64,000 nt of DNA, taken from positions 1-64,000 of the forward strand of contig NZ_BCNM01000019.1 of NCBI RefSeq assembly GCF_001514495.1, in the 5' to 3' direction. A model generated the notes under the pieces. That model had not been told where the DNA came from and ran no database searches. It was given only the letters and a program-made list of their open reading frames with translations. The position numbers and the translations under genes are program-made. This DNA comes from Paenibacillus pabuli NBRC 13638. GTDB taxonomy: Bacteria; Bacillota; Bacilli; Paenibacillales; Paenibacillaceae. This document shows, in pieces, positions 41,157-51,086 of the stretch. Positions within the stretch are counted from its first letter, which is position 1, and the number at the start of each line of letters is the position of its first letter.

Positions 41157-44078
41157 TTACCTCTCCTCTCCCATTTTGACTGCCTGGTGAACACGCAGCC
41201 TGCGGATTTGCCACAGCAGCATCGTTGCTCCAATGATCAGCATGACCACGGTCACGCCGTACAGTTGCAGCATGTCTTTCTCTTCAAATACAATCCGGAA
41301 CGGAGGTACCTGTGCAGACACATTATCCGTGGTTTGCAGGAAGGGCAGGAACAGACGGCTGGATACCTGACCAATGCCAATACCGAGAATGATGGACAGA
41401 CCCGCCGTGAACACCTGCTCCAGCAGCAGCATGCCGCTCAATTGCGCCCGGGATAACCCCATTGCCCGCAGTACACCGAACTGCACTACACGCCCGGATA
41501 GATTGAAGAACCAGTACAGAATGTATCCGATCAAGGAAATAATCACCGACACAAGGAATCCAAGACTCAGTATGCCGAACACCCCGCCTCTTGACGGATG
41601 TTTGCCCTGGGATACCAGCTCTGTACGCACATCGCGAACAGACGATAACTCAATGCCTTCTGCTGCAAGTTTCTCCATCAAAGGAGCAACTTTGGCATCC
41701 GGCTCCATCTTCAGCCAGACCTCATATGGAATCAGAGGCACCTGATCATAGATATAGTCCAGATTGGCAATGAAAAACGGCATCTGATCCGGGTACTGAG
41801 CAGGCCAGTAAGGTATAATGCCAAAGACCACAAATTCAATCGCCTGGCCCTGTACACCAATGGAGACGAGGTCTCCGGTTTTGAGCTTGAATTTGTCTGC
41901 AAATTTGGAAGAGATCAATACGGCCCCTTCATATTTTCCAAGCAAGTCAAGGTACTTATAAGGATGTGCCGGGAACAGATCGTTGCGGAACCACGCCACT
42001 TGGGCAAAATCCACATTGTCGATTCCCACCAGCATTCCCTGTCCACCCGATTTGCCAGAGACAATAATATTGCCTTTCGTTTGCAGCACTCTCGCTGCAT
42101 GTTCAACACCATTCAGGCTCCGGAACACTTCAAAAGGTGGCTCTGAATAGATCATCTTGGTAGGTTGTGAAGAACCACCGCCCCCACCTGCTCCACCTCC
42201 GCCGCCATTCCCTCCGCCTGAACCGCCGCCTCCAGAGCCACCGCCACCATTACCTCCACCTTGCTGCCCACCACCTGAACCGCCATTTTGTCCGGAACCA
42301 GTCGGCTTAACCTCAGGTGTACCTTCCCACACCGTCTGCATAATAACATCCGAACCATATCGGTATAACGTCCGCTCGGTCGAGTTCAGATCAATCGTTC
42401 GAGCCGCTGCCGAGTTATACACACCAAGTCCGAGTGTCAACACCAGAAGGATCATTAAAGGATAGTAAGAAGACGATGAACGCGAAAGCTGTGTCAGCGT
42501 CAGATACAATGGAACCGGGAGAAACTTGCGACCGATCAGCTGAATGAGCTTGAGAATCCATGGGAATAACCGCAAAAAGAATAGACCCAGCGCAAAAATG
42601 GCAAGTGCCGGTACAAAGAACAGGAACGGCTGTACCTGAAGCTGATCTGTCGTCATTCCCGTCTGGAAGGTCAACATTTGCCGTTCATAGAACAGATAAT
42701 ATCCGTATCCCGCCAGCCCCAGCAGCGCAATATCCAGGAACCAGCGCTGCCATACCGGCGCACGATCCGTACGGGCCTGCCGCCGCTTGGCCGATACAAT
42801 GGTCGCTCGCGCATAGGTTATGGCCGGAATGAGCGAAGCTATAATGGCCACCAAGACGGCGATAAGCCCAAGCAGGATCGCTTCTTTCGATATCCCGATC
42901 GGAATGGATTTCCGATCGACGAACGACAGGAATCCGCTGGCTGAACCAATGCTTTTGGCCATAAACCATCCAAGAAATGGTCCAATGACAAGCGCAATCG
43001 CTCCCAGAAATATACCTTCAAGCAGATAAAGAGAGAAGATCTGCCGTGCTGAAGCTCCGCGACTGCGTAATACGGCTATGTCACTTTCCTGCTTCTGTAA
43101 CGACTGTCTGGCATTCATCGCAATAAAATAAAAGACCATCGCAATCATCGGTGCTGCCAGCGTGAACAGCATGGTCTGCAATTGCAGACTCTGACTGCGG
43201 AATTGCTTTAACAAATCTCCGAAGGTAATATCCACTTTCGTATCCTTCAACCGCTGATACAGATCGATATCGAGCCTTTCCAGCATAGAGGTCAGCCCCG
43301 GGAGCTGGCTCGTTTGAATCTCTTTCAGATCAAACGCATAATACCAACGGGAATTCTGAAGCGGAATCCCTTTTTCCTTTAGCAAAACATCATTAAATAC
43401 CGATTCATCCACATAAAGTCCGTTCATCATGCCGTCAAATCCCTGCACCCAGTACGGGCTGGTTGGATTATCCGCCTTGAAGGAACCTGTAATCTTGACA
43501 CGCAACGTAATATCAAGACCGCTGTATACCGGATATTCCAGAACATCTCCGATATGCAGATCGTTGCGATACATGCCCTCTTCCAGCATGACCGCTTCAA
43601 TGATATCGTCTTTGACCTGGTTGCCCGGCTTCACACCCGAAGAATAATTGACCTGTGCATCCAGGCCTGTCATCGTGCCCAGACTCATGCTGCGGACCCG
43701 GCTGGCATCCACTTTGGTAGGATCTTCCGGGTTCACCTCTGTACTGCGGATGGAACGGGAGTTCACATACGTATGAAAAGGAAAACCGATGTCACGAGGC
43801 ACATCCTCGCGAATATATCGATCCACTTCTTCCAGACCCCGTGTGTCTGTCTTCACACCCCCAGGTGCCTGGTAACTCATCAACAACGAGCCGGCTGGCA
43901 GGCCCTCACTGTTATCCTGCAGCGTCTGGGCTACGACCCGCTTCAGCGCACCATCGGCATACATCGGAATACTGACGGTGAACGCTACCGCCACAATCAG
44001 TCCGATCAGCGTGCTGAACGTCATCCAGCGAGTGTTCCACATTTTGCGGAACAACAGTCGAAGCAATGGCAGCCCCAT
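41157..44078 (-). CDS. FtsX/MacB-type ABC transporter permease with glycine-rich insert
   Basis: 973 residues. TM1 (TFSTLIGLIVAVAFTVSIPM) precedes a large extracellular domain. Then a first FtsX block of three helices with the coupling motif DIAVLRSRGASARQIFSLYL. A second half has another extracellular domain (with a long Gly/Gln/Asn-rich linker around residues 590-635) and a second FtsX block, VVQFGVLRAMGLSRAQLSGM. It is therefore a fused two-FtsX permease that can work as a single chain. Its start overlaps the adaptor's stop (TAATG), giving translational coupling. It probably exports or extracts a lipid or peptide, by analogy with YknXYZ and MacAB. Confidence 0.88.
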   Translation of the reverse strand: MGLPLLRLLFRKMWNTRWMTFSTLIGLIVAVAFTVSIPMYADGALKRVVAQTLQDNSEGLPAGSLLMSYQAPGGVKTDTRGLEEVDRYIREDVPRDIGFPFHTYVNSRSIRSTEVNPEDPTKVDASRVRSMSLGTMTGLDAQVNYSSGVKPGNQVKDDIIEAVMLEEGMYRNDLHIGDVLEYPVYSGLDITLRVKITGSFKADNPTSPYWVQGFDGMMNGLYVDESVFNDVLLKEKGIPLQNSRWYYAFDLKEIQTSQLPGLTSMLERLDIDLYQRLKDTKVDITFGDLLKQFRSQSLQLQTMLFTLAAPMIAMVFYFIAMNARQSLQKQESDIAVLRSRGASARQIFSLYLLEGIFLGAIALVIGPFLGWFMAKSIGSASGFLSFVDRKSIPIGISKEAILLGLIAVLVAIIASLIPAITYARATIVSAKRRQARTDRAPVWQRWFLDIALLGLAGYGYYLFYERQMLTFQTGMTTDQLQVQPFLFFVPALAIFALGLFFLRLFPWILKLIQLIGRKFLPVPLYLTLTQLSRSSSSYYPLMILLVLTLGLGVYNSAAARTIDLNSTERTLYRYGSDVIMQTVWEGTPEVKPTGSGQNGGSGGGQQGGGNGGGGSGGGGSGGGNGGGGGAGGGGGSSQPTKMIYSEPPFEVFRSLNGVEHAARVLQTKGNIIVSGKSGGQGMLVGIDNVDFAQVAWFRNDLFPAHPYKYLDLLGKYEGAVLISSKFADKFKLKTGDLVSIGVQGQAIEFVVFGIIPYWPAQYPDQMPFFIANLDYIYDQVPLIPYEVWLKMEPDAKVAPLMEKLAAEGIELSSVRDVRTELVSQGKHPSRGGVFGILSLGFLVSVIISLIGYILYWFFNLSGRVVQFGVLRAMGLSRAQLSGMLLLEQVFTAGLSIILGIGIGQVSSRLFLPFLQTTDNVSAQVPPFRIVFEEKDMLQLYGVTVVMLIIGATMLLWQIRRLRVHQAVKMGEER
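42177..42300 (-). repeat. Glycine-codon tandem repeat inside the permease gene
   Basis: Short GGN-GGN units in tandem encode about 40 residues dominated by Gly with Gln, Asn, Ser and Ala, a flexible linker in the extracellular loop. Such tracts are prone to length changes. Confidence 0.8.
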
Positions 44079-45199
44079 TAGCGGCCCACTACTTTCTGTC
44101 CGACAGTCAGACCTTTCAGAATCTCCACATCCGTAGACGTCTGCTGCCCGACCTCCACGTCCACTTCACGCTTGCTTCCATCACTCTCCACCACTTGCAC
44201 GTACGTTCTTGAACCGATGGAGCGCAAAGCAGATACCGGAATAACAATCGCGTTCTCTGTACGCTGGGTGACAATCGATACGGTCAGTGGTGTGCCGCGT
44301 TCAACACCCTTGGGCAACTTCGCCAGCGAGACGATAACATATTTATCCAGGCTTTCTTTCGCTGGAGGTGTTCCGCCTTCTCCCGAACCTTCGCCACTGC
44401 CACTGCCGCTGCCACTTCCGGATGCTTGAGCTACAGGCATCACTTTAACTTTACCAGCCACTTTGCCTGCACCATTAATGTCCACATCCGCCTTCATGCC
44501 TGCTGAGAACTTCTCCAGATCTTCCTTGGCAAACGTAGCCGCCACCACCAGATTGGAAGTGTCCGCTATGGTCGCAATCGGGTCATAAGCTTTAACGGCT
44601 GCACCTTTCTCCACCTGCACGGCAATGATCGTTCCTCCGAACGGAGCGGTCAATGTGGCTTTGCCCAATTGTTCCTCCAAATCGGCAAGTTCCTGACGAA
44701 GCTCTTCAAAGGCAATCGTGGACTCTTCGAACTCCACCGGGTCCATCTCATCCCGTTTGCGAAGCGTTTCCTTCATTTGAACTTCCGATTTGCGAATCTG
44801 CAGGTTTTTGGCCCGAATTTCCTTCTCCACGCTCTCTACATCGAGAACTGCGAGAAGTTGACCTTTTTTCACTTTATCTCCCGGTTTTACATTTAACTCT
44901 TTGATATGCATGCCATCCAGCGTAAAATACACCTTTTCTTCCCGCTGGCTCATCATCTTGCCGCTTCCGCTTACTTTCTTCTCCAACGTCTCTGTCCGAA
45001 CTTCATATTCCGGCTTTTTGGAGATCGTTGGCGGTGTAATGGGCGGAAGCACTTCTTCCTCTGTTTCTGCCGGCAGCAAAGAACAGCCGGACATCGTTGC
45101 AGCCACTATCGCACCAAGCACAATAAGCGCTGCGCGCTTCCCCCTCTTCGGAGCGGCCCCTTTACTTGATAAATCTGCCGTCCGCCATTTCATAAACAT
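44078..45199 (-). CDS. HlyD/MacA-type periplasmic-adaptor-like lipoprotein
   Basis: 373 residues. A hydrophobic N-terminus with lipobox-like MSGC is followed by a biotinyl-lipoyl half (VYFTLDGMHIKELNVKPGDK, VKKGQLLAVLDVESVEKEI). An alpha-hairpin of about 60 residues follows (QIRKSEVQMKETLRKRDEMD, EELRQELADLEEQLGK), then the second lipoyl half (LTAPFGGTIIAVQVEKGAAV) and a beta-barrel domain. A Gly/Ser linker interrupts the barrel (SGSGSGSGEGSGEGG). ATG at 45199 is nine bases from GGAGG, inside the end of the ATPase gene. It links the ATPase-permease unit to the cell surface. Confidence 0.88.
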   Translation of the reverse strand: MFMKWRTADLSSKGAAPKRGKRAALIVLGAIVAATMSGCSLLPAETEEEVLPPITPPTISKKPEYEVRTETLEKKVSGSGKMMSQREEKVYFTLDGMHIKELNVKPGDKVKKGQLLAVLDVESVEKEIRAKNLQIRKSEVQMKETLRKRDEMDPVEFEESTIAFEELRQELADLEEQLGKATLTAPFGGTIIAVQVEKGAAVKAYDPIATIADTSNLVVAATFAKEDLEKFSAGMKADVDINGAGKVAGKVKVMPVAQASGSGSGSGSGEGSGEGGTPPAKESLDKYVIVSLAKLPKGVERGTPLTVSIVTQRTENAIVIPVSALRSIGSRTYVQVVESDGSKREVDVEVGQQTSTDVEILKGLTVGQKVVGR

Positions 45200-46100
45200 G
45201 GTCCGCAACCTCCAAAATCGTAGGATCGTGTGTAGTCATACAAATGGTTACTTGTTCAACTTCAATAATATTGCGAAATACAGCCATCACCTGTGCTCCC
45301 ATTTTGGAATCGAGTTCCGCTGTCGGCTCATCTGCGAGCAGCAATCTCGGTCTGTGGGCTATCGCTTTGGCGATAGCCACCCGCTGCTGTTCTCCCCCGG
45401 ACATCTCGAATGGACGGTGCTTGACCCGTTTGGTTAGTCCAACCAGATCCAGACAATGACCTACCCGGTCCTTCCATTCCGAACGCGGCACGTCCGCCAT
45501 CCGCAAGGACAGCTCTACATTTTCCCAGGCAGACAACAAGGGCATCAGCGCATACGCCTGAAAAATAAAACCGATTTCCTTACGCCGCAAAGCGGTCCGA
45601 CGTCGGTCCCCCCAGTCCTGAAGAGGCTGGCCGGAGAACAGAATATCTCCACTTGAAGGTTGATCCAGCCCACCCAGCATATTGAGCAGTGTCGTTTTCC
45701 CTGAACCTGATCGCCCTTTCAACATCACCAGCTGCTGCGGGTTCACTTCCATATCAATGCCTTTGAGTACATGAATAATGCGGCTTCCTGTTTGAAAACT
45801 GCGGTGAACATTGCGAACCTCCAGAACAGGTCCGTCATATGGAGGCAACAGATCCCTTTTGGATGAGCCGGGTTTCTCTTCTGGTTCAGCAGCCGCAACG
45901 GCAATCTCATCCAGGCTAGTATCACTGGTTATGTCGTGCGACTCAATGGATGGGTTCTGCGGTTCACTTATGTATGTCGTGGCATCCTGCCCGACTGATT
46001 CCTGCTGCTCCATTTGCCCGACTGCATGCCCTTCGCCTGACTGGCCCTTGGCAGGTTTCATTTTGAAAAATAACTTCTTCATGCCAGCAATCACGCTCAT
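45162..46100 (-). CDS. ABC transporter ATPase (LolD/MacB type) with long acidic N-terminal extension
   Basis: 312 residues. The first 85 are Gln/Glu/Ser-rich and low in complexity (GQMEQQESVGQDATTYISEP), not found in ordinary LolD. The ATPase domain follows: Walker A KGRSGSGKTT, Q-loop FIFQAYALMPLLS, signature MSGGEQQR, Walker B LLLADEPTAELD, His in MTTHD. It is the first gene of the operon, ending 38 bases inside the adaptor gene. Two different ATPases in one operon suggest a heterodimeric nucleotide-binding pair. Confidence 0.88.
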   Translation of the reverse strand: MSVIAGMKKLFFKMKPAKGQSGEGHAVGQMEQQESVGQDATTYISEPQNPSIESHDITSDTSLDEIAVAAAEPEEKPGSSKRDLLPPYDGPVLEVRNVHRSFQTGSRIIHVLKGIDMEVNPQQLVMLKGRSGSGKTTLLNMLGGLDQPSSGDILFSGQPLQDWGDRRRTALRRKEIGFIFQAYALMPLLSAWENVELSLRMADVPRSEWKDRVGHCLDLVGLTKRVKHRPFEMSGGEQQRVAIAKAIAHRPRLLLADEPTAELDSKMGAQVMAVFRNIIEVEQVTICMTTHDPTILEVADHVYEMADGRFIK

Positions 46101-46255
46101 CCTTTCTTCACTTCATATCCCATTCACTTCATCAAGACACTAAAAATAGAAATCTATTCCAACCTACCCTGCATTATAAACGACGGATCACAACTAAAAG
46201 TTACAAGCTTTTTACAACGTTCCAGTGAAAAAGTTAATATTTTGATGAACAAACG

Positions 46256-46282
46256 AAAAAAGCACCCCAACGAACGGGATGC
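46256..46282 (-). terminator. Terminator of the pyr operon after pyrE
   Basis: GCATCCC/GGGGTGC stem (one G-T pair), 7-nt loop, followed by TTTTTT on the minus strand. Confidence 0.85.
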
Positions 46283-46376
46283 CTCTTGCATATTCCATGA
46301 ATTTGCCGCTATGGCGGCAATCGTTACAATTTTGATACCGTTCACAAGCAAACCTTTCAATCTGCTCTGAATGATA

Positions 46377-47018
46377 TTATTTACCAAATGAAGAAGGATC
46401 TTCACGCCAGGATTTGAGCAGTTCAAAATCGCTCTCCTGGATCGTCCCCTCAGCCAAAGCCACATCCATCAAAGCGGTATAATTGGACAGAGTTTGCAGC
46501 GGAATTCCCGCTTCTTCAAAAGCCTTAATCCCTTTATCGAGCTGATAGCTGAAAATCGCCAGTACTGCCAGTGGAGTCGCCCCGGCTACACGTACTGCCT
46601 CAGCGGCTTTAATTGAACTGCCTCCAGTCGAGATCAGGTCTTCAATGACAACAACCTTTTGCCCTTCGGTGATCAGACCTTCAATCAGGTTCTCTTTGCC
46701 ATGTCCTTTGGCTTTATCACGAATGTAAGCCATGGGCAGATTCAGCTTCTGGGCGACCCAGGCAGCATGGGGAATACCTGCGGTTGCTGTACCTGCGATG
46801 ACTTCAGCATCGGGATATTGATCACGAATGATTGCAGCAAATGCCTCAGCGATGTCGTTACGAATCTCGGGATAAGACATCGTTAAGCGGTTATCACAAT
46901 AGATGGGTGATTTGATGCCGGATGTCCAGGTGAATGGCTGCTGCGGACGCAGGGCCACCGCTTTAATTTTCAACAGTTGGGAAGCAATATGGTTCGGAAT
47001 CTCAGTAAGTTCGATCAT
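46377..47018 (-). CDS. pyrE: Orotate phosphoribosyltransferase
   Basis: Makes OMP from orotate and PRPP. 213 residues. The PRPP-binding motif is VVVIEDLISTGGSS, with the flexible catalytic loop AYIRDKAKGHGKENLIEG. N-terminal FTWTSGIKSPIYCDNRLTMS is typical. It is the last gene of the pyr operon; its ATG overlaps the pyrF stop by four bases (ATGA). Confidence 0.96.
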   Translation of the reverse strand: MIELTEIPNHIASQLLKIKAVALRPQQPFTWTSGIKSPIYCDNRLTMSYPEIRNDIAEAFAAIIRDQYPDAEVIAGTATAGIPHAAWVAQKLNLPMAYIRDKAKGHGKENLIEGLITEGQKVVVIEDLISTGGSSIKAAEAVRVAGATPLAVLAIFSYQLDKGIKAFEEAGIPLQTLSNYTALMDVALAEGTIQESDFELLKSWREDPSSFGK

Positions 47019-47758
47019 GCGTTCAACATCTCCTTCAAAATGGTTTCTGCCGCTTCACGCGGATGGGGAGCGCCCGTAATGGGTCTGCCTACGACAATGT
47101 AATGGCTGCCTCTGGCAATGGCTTCACCTGGTGTCAGGACCCGAGTCTGGTCTCCGAGGCCACTTCCTGCAGGACGAATGCCTGGTGTGACCGTGTGAAA
47201 ATCACTGCCACAGGCTGCGCGGATCGCGGGTACTTCCAGCGGAGAAGCAACAACGCCATTGAGACCTGCCTCACGAGCCAGTCCTGCATAACGGACTACT
47301 GCTGCTTCAACGCTTCCCTGGATGCCGATCTCGGCATTCATCGTCTCCTGACTGGTACTGGTCAGCTGGGTAACCGCAATAATCTCAGGTCTGCGCAAGG
47401 AAGGATCAGCAGCCAAAGCTGCCTCTGCCCCTTCACGAGCTGCACGCATCATGCTTGTACCTCCAGCCGCATGCACATTGAACATATCCACTCCCAGACG
47501 GGTTATGCTTTCAGCACCCCCACGAACCGTGTTTGGAATATCATGCATCTTCACATCAAGGAATACCGAGTATCCCTTCGACTTCAGCTCTCGAATGAAG
47601 TCCGGGCCAGCGGCGTAAAAGAGCTGCATGCCCACCTTCAGATAACAGGGAATGCCTTTGAGGGCCTGTACCAATTCCTGCGCCTGCTCCGCTCCAGGAT
47701 AATCAAGTGCCACCATCAGACGGCCAGCCATTTCGTTGAAATTCGGGTGATTCATCAT
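47015..47758 (-). CDS. pyrF: Orotidine 5'-phosphate decarboxylase
   Basis: Converts OMP to UMP. 247 residues. The catalytic Asp/Lys tetrad appears as VALDY, YLKVGMQLF and FLDVKMHDIPNT, and the phosphate-binding loop as VVGRPITGAPHPREAA with GIRPAGSGLGDQ. ATG at 47758 follows AAGGAG. It follows carB after a 108-bp gap containing a stable hairpin. Confidence 0.96.
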   Translation of the reverse strand: MMNHPNFNEMAGRLMVALDYPGAEQAQELVQALKGIPCYLKVGMQLFYAAGPDFIRELKSKGYSVFLDVKMHDIPNTVRGGAESITRLGVDMFNVHAAGGTSMMRAAREGAEAALAADPSLRRPEIIAVTQLTSTSQETMNAEIGIQGSVEAAVVRYAGLAREAGLNGVVASPLEVPAIRAACGSDFHTVTPGIRPAGSGLGDQTRVLTPGEAIARGSHYIVVGRPITGAPHPREAAETILKEMLNA

Positions 47759-47807
47759 TCAGCGCTCCTTCCACAAGCTTCAATTTTCCGTTTTTGCCCG
47801 ATATAAA

Positions 47808-47842
47808 GGACATCCCGCCAGCCCGAAGGCTGACTGATGTCC
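47808..47842 (-). other. Stable hairpin between carB and pyrF
   Basis: GGACATC/GATGTCC outer stem and CAGCC-CGAA-GGCTG inner stem. On the minus strand it is followed by TTTATAT. It may be a partial terminator or an RNA stability element inside the operon. Confidence 0.55.
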
Positions 47843-47866
47843 TTGATCAGTGACAAATCGTCTTAT

Positions 47867-50800
47867 TTATTTTACAAGTGCCGGCATAGCCTCAGATGAG
47901 AAATTGATCGTTTGCAGCATGATCAACAGGGCACGAATCGTATCCAGTGAAGTCATACATACAATGCCGTTCTCTACTGCCTCCCGACGAATACGGAATC
48001 CGTCACGCTGCGGGGTTTTACCTTTGGTCAGTGTGTTGAACACAAAGTTTGCTTCGCCGCTGCGAATCATATCGAGAATGTTTGGCGAACCTTCACTTAA
48101 TTTGTTCACCGTCGTCACCGGAATGTTTGCTGCTTCAAGCGCAGCTGCCGTTCCTCCGGTTGCCATGATTTTGTAACCCAGTCTATAGAAACCTGCAAGC
48201 AGTGGAACAGCTTCCTCTTTGTCTTTGTCTGCTACCGTTACCACGATTGCTCCGGTGGCCGGGATCTTCATGCCTGCACCGATGAGACCTTTGAACAACG
48301 CTTTGGCGTAGTTCGGATCACGACCCATAACCTCACCTGTGGATTTCATCTCAGGTCCAAGCGTTGGTTCCACACGACGCAGCTTCGCGAAGGAGAAGAC
48401 CGGAACTTTTACGGAAACATGATCCGACTCAGGCCACAGACCATCGACATAACCCAGGTCTTTCAGCTTCACGCCCAGAATGGCTTGTGTTGCCAGGTTC
48501 GCCATCGGAATGTTGGTTACTTTGCTCAGGAAAGGTACGGTACGGGATGAACGCGGGTTCACCTCAATGATGTACACTTGACCACCATGGATAACAAACT
48601 GGATGTTAACCAAACCGATTGTTTTCAGTTCTTTTGCAATCTTGATTGTAATCTCTACAATCTTCTCTTTCAGATCCTGAGACAGGTGCTGTGGCGGATA
48701 CACCGCGATGGAGTCACCAGAGTGAACCCCTGCGCGCTCGATATGCTCCATAATACCCGGAATCAATACCGTTTCACCATCACAGATCGCGTCAACCTCG
48801 ACCTCTTTACCCATCATGTACCGGTCGATCAGGACCGGATGCTCCGGATTGATTTTAACCGCCTGCTCCATATATGTTAGCAATTCGGCATCCGAGTAAA
48901 CAATCTCCATCGCCCGACCGCCGAGTACATAGGAAGGACGAACCAGTACCGGGTAGCCCAGGCTTTGAGCCGTTTCAACCGCATCATCTACCGAGATAAC
49001 TGTTTTGCCTTTTGGTTGTGCAATTTCCAGACGGGAGAGCAGACGCTCGAACTTCTTGCGATCTTCCGCCTCATCAATGTTTGCCAGATCGGTTCCGAGA
49101 ATTGTTACACCAGCGGCACGCAGTGGTGCTGCCAGGTTGATTGCCGTTTGACCACCAAACTGTACGATAACACCTACAGGCTGTTCCTGTTCGATAACGT
49201 TCATGACATCTTCGAAGAACAGGGGTTCAAAGTACAGGCGATCGGATGTATTAAAGTCCGTAGACACGGTCTCCGGGTTGTTATTGATGATAACTGCTTC
49301 ATAACCTGCTTTTTGAAGAGCCCATACCGCATGTACCGTGGAGTAGTCGAACTCAATCCCTTGACCGATCCGGATTGGACCGGAACCTAGTACAACGACT
49401 TTTTTCTTGTCTGAAGGGATGACTTCATTCTCCGTTTCGTACGTCGAGTAATAGTATGGTGTCGTTGCTTCAAATTCGGCTGCACACGTATCTACCATTT
49501 TGTAAACTGGGCGAAGGTTTTCCTCTTCACGACGTGCTCTGACTTCAGCTTCTTTCGTCAACGTACCTCCTGGTTGACCTTGAGCACGCAGCTCAGCGAT
49601 GGCACGGTCTGTGAAGCCAAGACGCTTCGCTTGATACAAGGTTTCGGAGGACAATTCGGATTCCTCACGAATGCGATCTTCGAAGCGGATCAGCCCTTCG
49701 AGTTTATCCAGGAACCACCAGTCAATCTTCGTGAGATCCTGAAGCTGCTGCAAGGTATAACCTCTGCGGAAAGCTTCAGCGATCAGGAAGATACGCTCAT
49801 CATCCGCTTTGACCAAACGCTCGTTCAGCGTTGCTTCATCCAGCGTTTCGGCATCTTTCAGGTACAGACGGTGTACGCCGATTTCCAGGGAACGAACAGC
49901 TTTATGAATCGACTCTTCGAATGTACGCCCAATCGCCATAACTTCGCCTGTCGCTTTCATCTGTGTACCCAGTTTGCGGTTCGCCGAGATAAACTTGTCG
50001 AACGGCCAGCGTGGGATTTTGCTCACGATATAGTCCAGTGTTGGCTCAAAGCATGCATATGTTTGGCCCGTTACCGGGTTCACGATTTCGTCCAGTGTGT
50101 AACCCATCGCAATTTTGGCAGCCATCTTGGCAATCGGATAGCCCGTTGCTTTGGAAGCTAGTGCCGAAGAGCGGCTTACCCGTGGGTTCACTTCGATAAC
50201 ATAGTATTGGAAGCTGTGCGGATCAAGCGCAAACTGTACATTACATCCACCTTCGATGTTGAGGGCACGGATGATTTTCAGGGAAGCCGAGCGCAGCATT
50301 TGATATTCACGGTCAGACAGCGTCTGGCTTGGTGCCACAACGATACTGTCACCTGTATGAACACCTACCGGGTCAAAGTTTTCCATGTTGCAGACCACGA
50401 TACAGTTATCGTTTTTGTCCCGCATAACCTCATACTCGACTTCTTTCATACCTGCAATGCTCTTCTCGACCAGACATTGACCGATCGGGCTATAACGAAT
50501 GCCCGCTACGACTGTCTCGCGCAGTTCTTCTTCGTTCGCACAGATCCCGCCGCCTGTTCCGCCAAGCGTATAAGCTGGACGGACAATGATTGGATAACCA
50601 ATCTCATTCGCAAACTCAAGAGATTCTTCAAGTGTTGTCACGATAACACTCTCAGGTACAGGCTGTTCCAACTCACGCATCAGATCACGGAACAAGTCAC
50701 GGTCTTCCGCTTTCTCGATGGAGGTGAGCTGTGTTCCGAGCAATTTGACATTCTCACGCTCAAGGACACCGGCGCGTGCCAGTTCCACGGCCATGTTCAG

Positions 50801-51085
50801 ACCCGTTTGGCCGCCAAGGGTTGGCAGCAGGCCGTCTGGACGTTCCTGACGAATGATTTGGGTTACAAAGTCCAGTGTAATCGGCTCAATGTACACTTTG
50901 TCAGCCATATTTGTATCGGTCATAATCGTAGCCGGGTTGCTGTTGATGAGTACAACTTCCACGCCTTCTTCTTTCAGTGCCTGGCAGGCTTGTGTACCGG
51001 CATAGTCGAACTCGGCTGCTTGACCGATGACGATTGGACCTGAACCAATCACCAGGATTTTTTTGAGGTCTTTGTTAATTGGCAT
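47867..51085 (-). CDS. carB: Carbamoyl-phosphate synthase large subunit
   Basis: Pyrimidine-type carbamoyl phosphate synthase (PyrAB), 1072 residues, full length. The two homologous ATP-grasp halves start with KILVIGSGPIVIGQAAEFDY and KKVVVLGSGPIRIGQGIEFD. Each has its metal-binding NPRVSRSSALASKATGYPIA and NPRSSRTVPFLSKVTN block. The C-terminal MGS-like allosteric domain (AGFYRLGYKIMATGGTAAAL) is present. ATG at 51085 has a GGAGC site; carA ends one base upstream. Confidence 0.97.
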   Translation of the reverse strand: MPINKDLKKILVIGSGPIVIGQAAEFDYAGTQACQALKEEGVEVVLINSNPATIMTDTNMADKVYIEPITLDFVTQIIRQERPDGLLPTLGGQTGLNMAVELARAGVLERENVKLLGTQLTSIEKAEDRDLFRDLMRELEQPVPESVIVTTLEESLEFANEIGYPIIVRPAYTLGGTGGGICANEEELRETVVAGIRYSPIGQCLVEKSIAGMKEVEYEVMRDKNDNCIVVCNMENFDPVGVHTGDSIVVAPSQTLSDREYQMLRSASLKIIRALNIEGGCNVQFALDPHSFQYYVIEVNPRVSRSSALASKATGYPIAKMAAKIAMGYTLDEIVNPVTGQTYACFEPTLDYIVSKIPRWPFDKFISANRKLGTQMKATGEVMAIGRTFEESIHKAVRSLEIGVHRLYLKDAETLDEATLNERLVKADDERIFLIAEAFRRGYTLQQLQDLTKIDWWFLDKLEGLIRFEDRIREESELSSETLYQAKRLGFTDRAIAELRAQGQPGGTLTKEAEVRARREEENLRPVYKMVDTCAAEFEATTPYYYSTYETENEVIPSDKKKVVVLGSGPIRIGQGIEFDYSTVHAVWALQKAGYEAVIINNNPETVSTDFNTSDRLYFEPLFFEDVMNVIEQEQPVGVIVQFGGQTAINLAAPLRAAGVTILGTDLANIDEAEDRKKFERLLSRLEIAQPKGKTVISVDDAVETAQSLGYPVLVRPSYVLGGRAMEIVYSDAELLTYMEQAVKINPEHPVLIDRYMMGKEVEVDAICDGETVLIPGIMEHIERAGVHSGDSIAVYPPQHLSQDLKEKIVEITIKIAKELKTIGLVNIQFVIHGGQVYIIEVNPRSSRTVPFLSKVTNIPMANLATQAILGVKLKDLGYVDGLWPESDHVSVKVPVFSFAKLRRVEPTLGPEMKSTGEVMGRDPNYAKALFKGLIGAGMKIPATGAIVVTVADKDKEEAVPLLAGFYRLGYKIMATGGTAAALEAANIPVTTVNKLSEGSPNILDMIRSGEANFVFNTLTKGKTPQRDGFRIRREAVENGIVCMTSLDTIRALLIMLQTINFSSEAMPALVK

Positions 51086-51086
51086 G

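Noticed and set aside
42177..42300. Repeat array considered as a possible CRISPR or minisatellite
   Set aside because: The units are glycine codons within an intact permease gene, with no spacer structure.
47063..47806. 247-codon plus-strand frame opposite pyrF
   Set aside because: Exact antisense shadow of pyrF with low-complexity Cys/Thr/Ser-rich translation.
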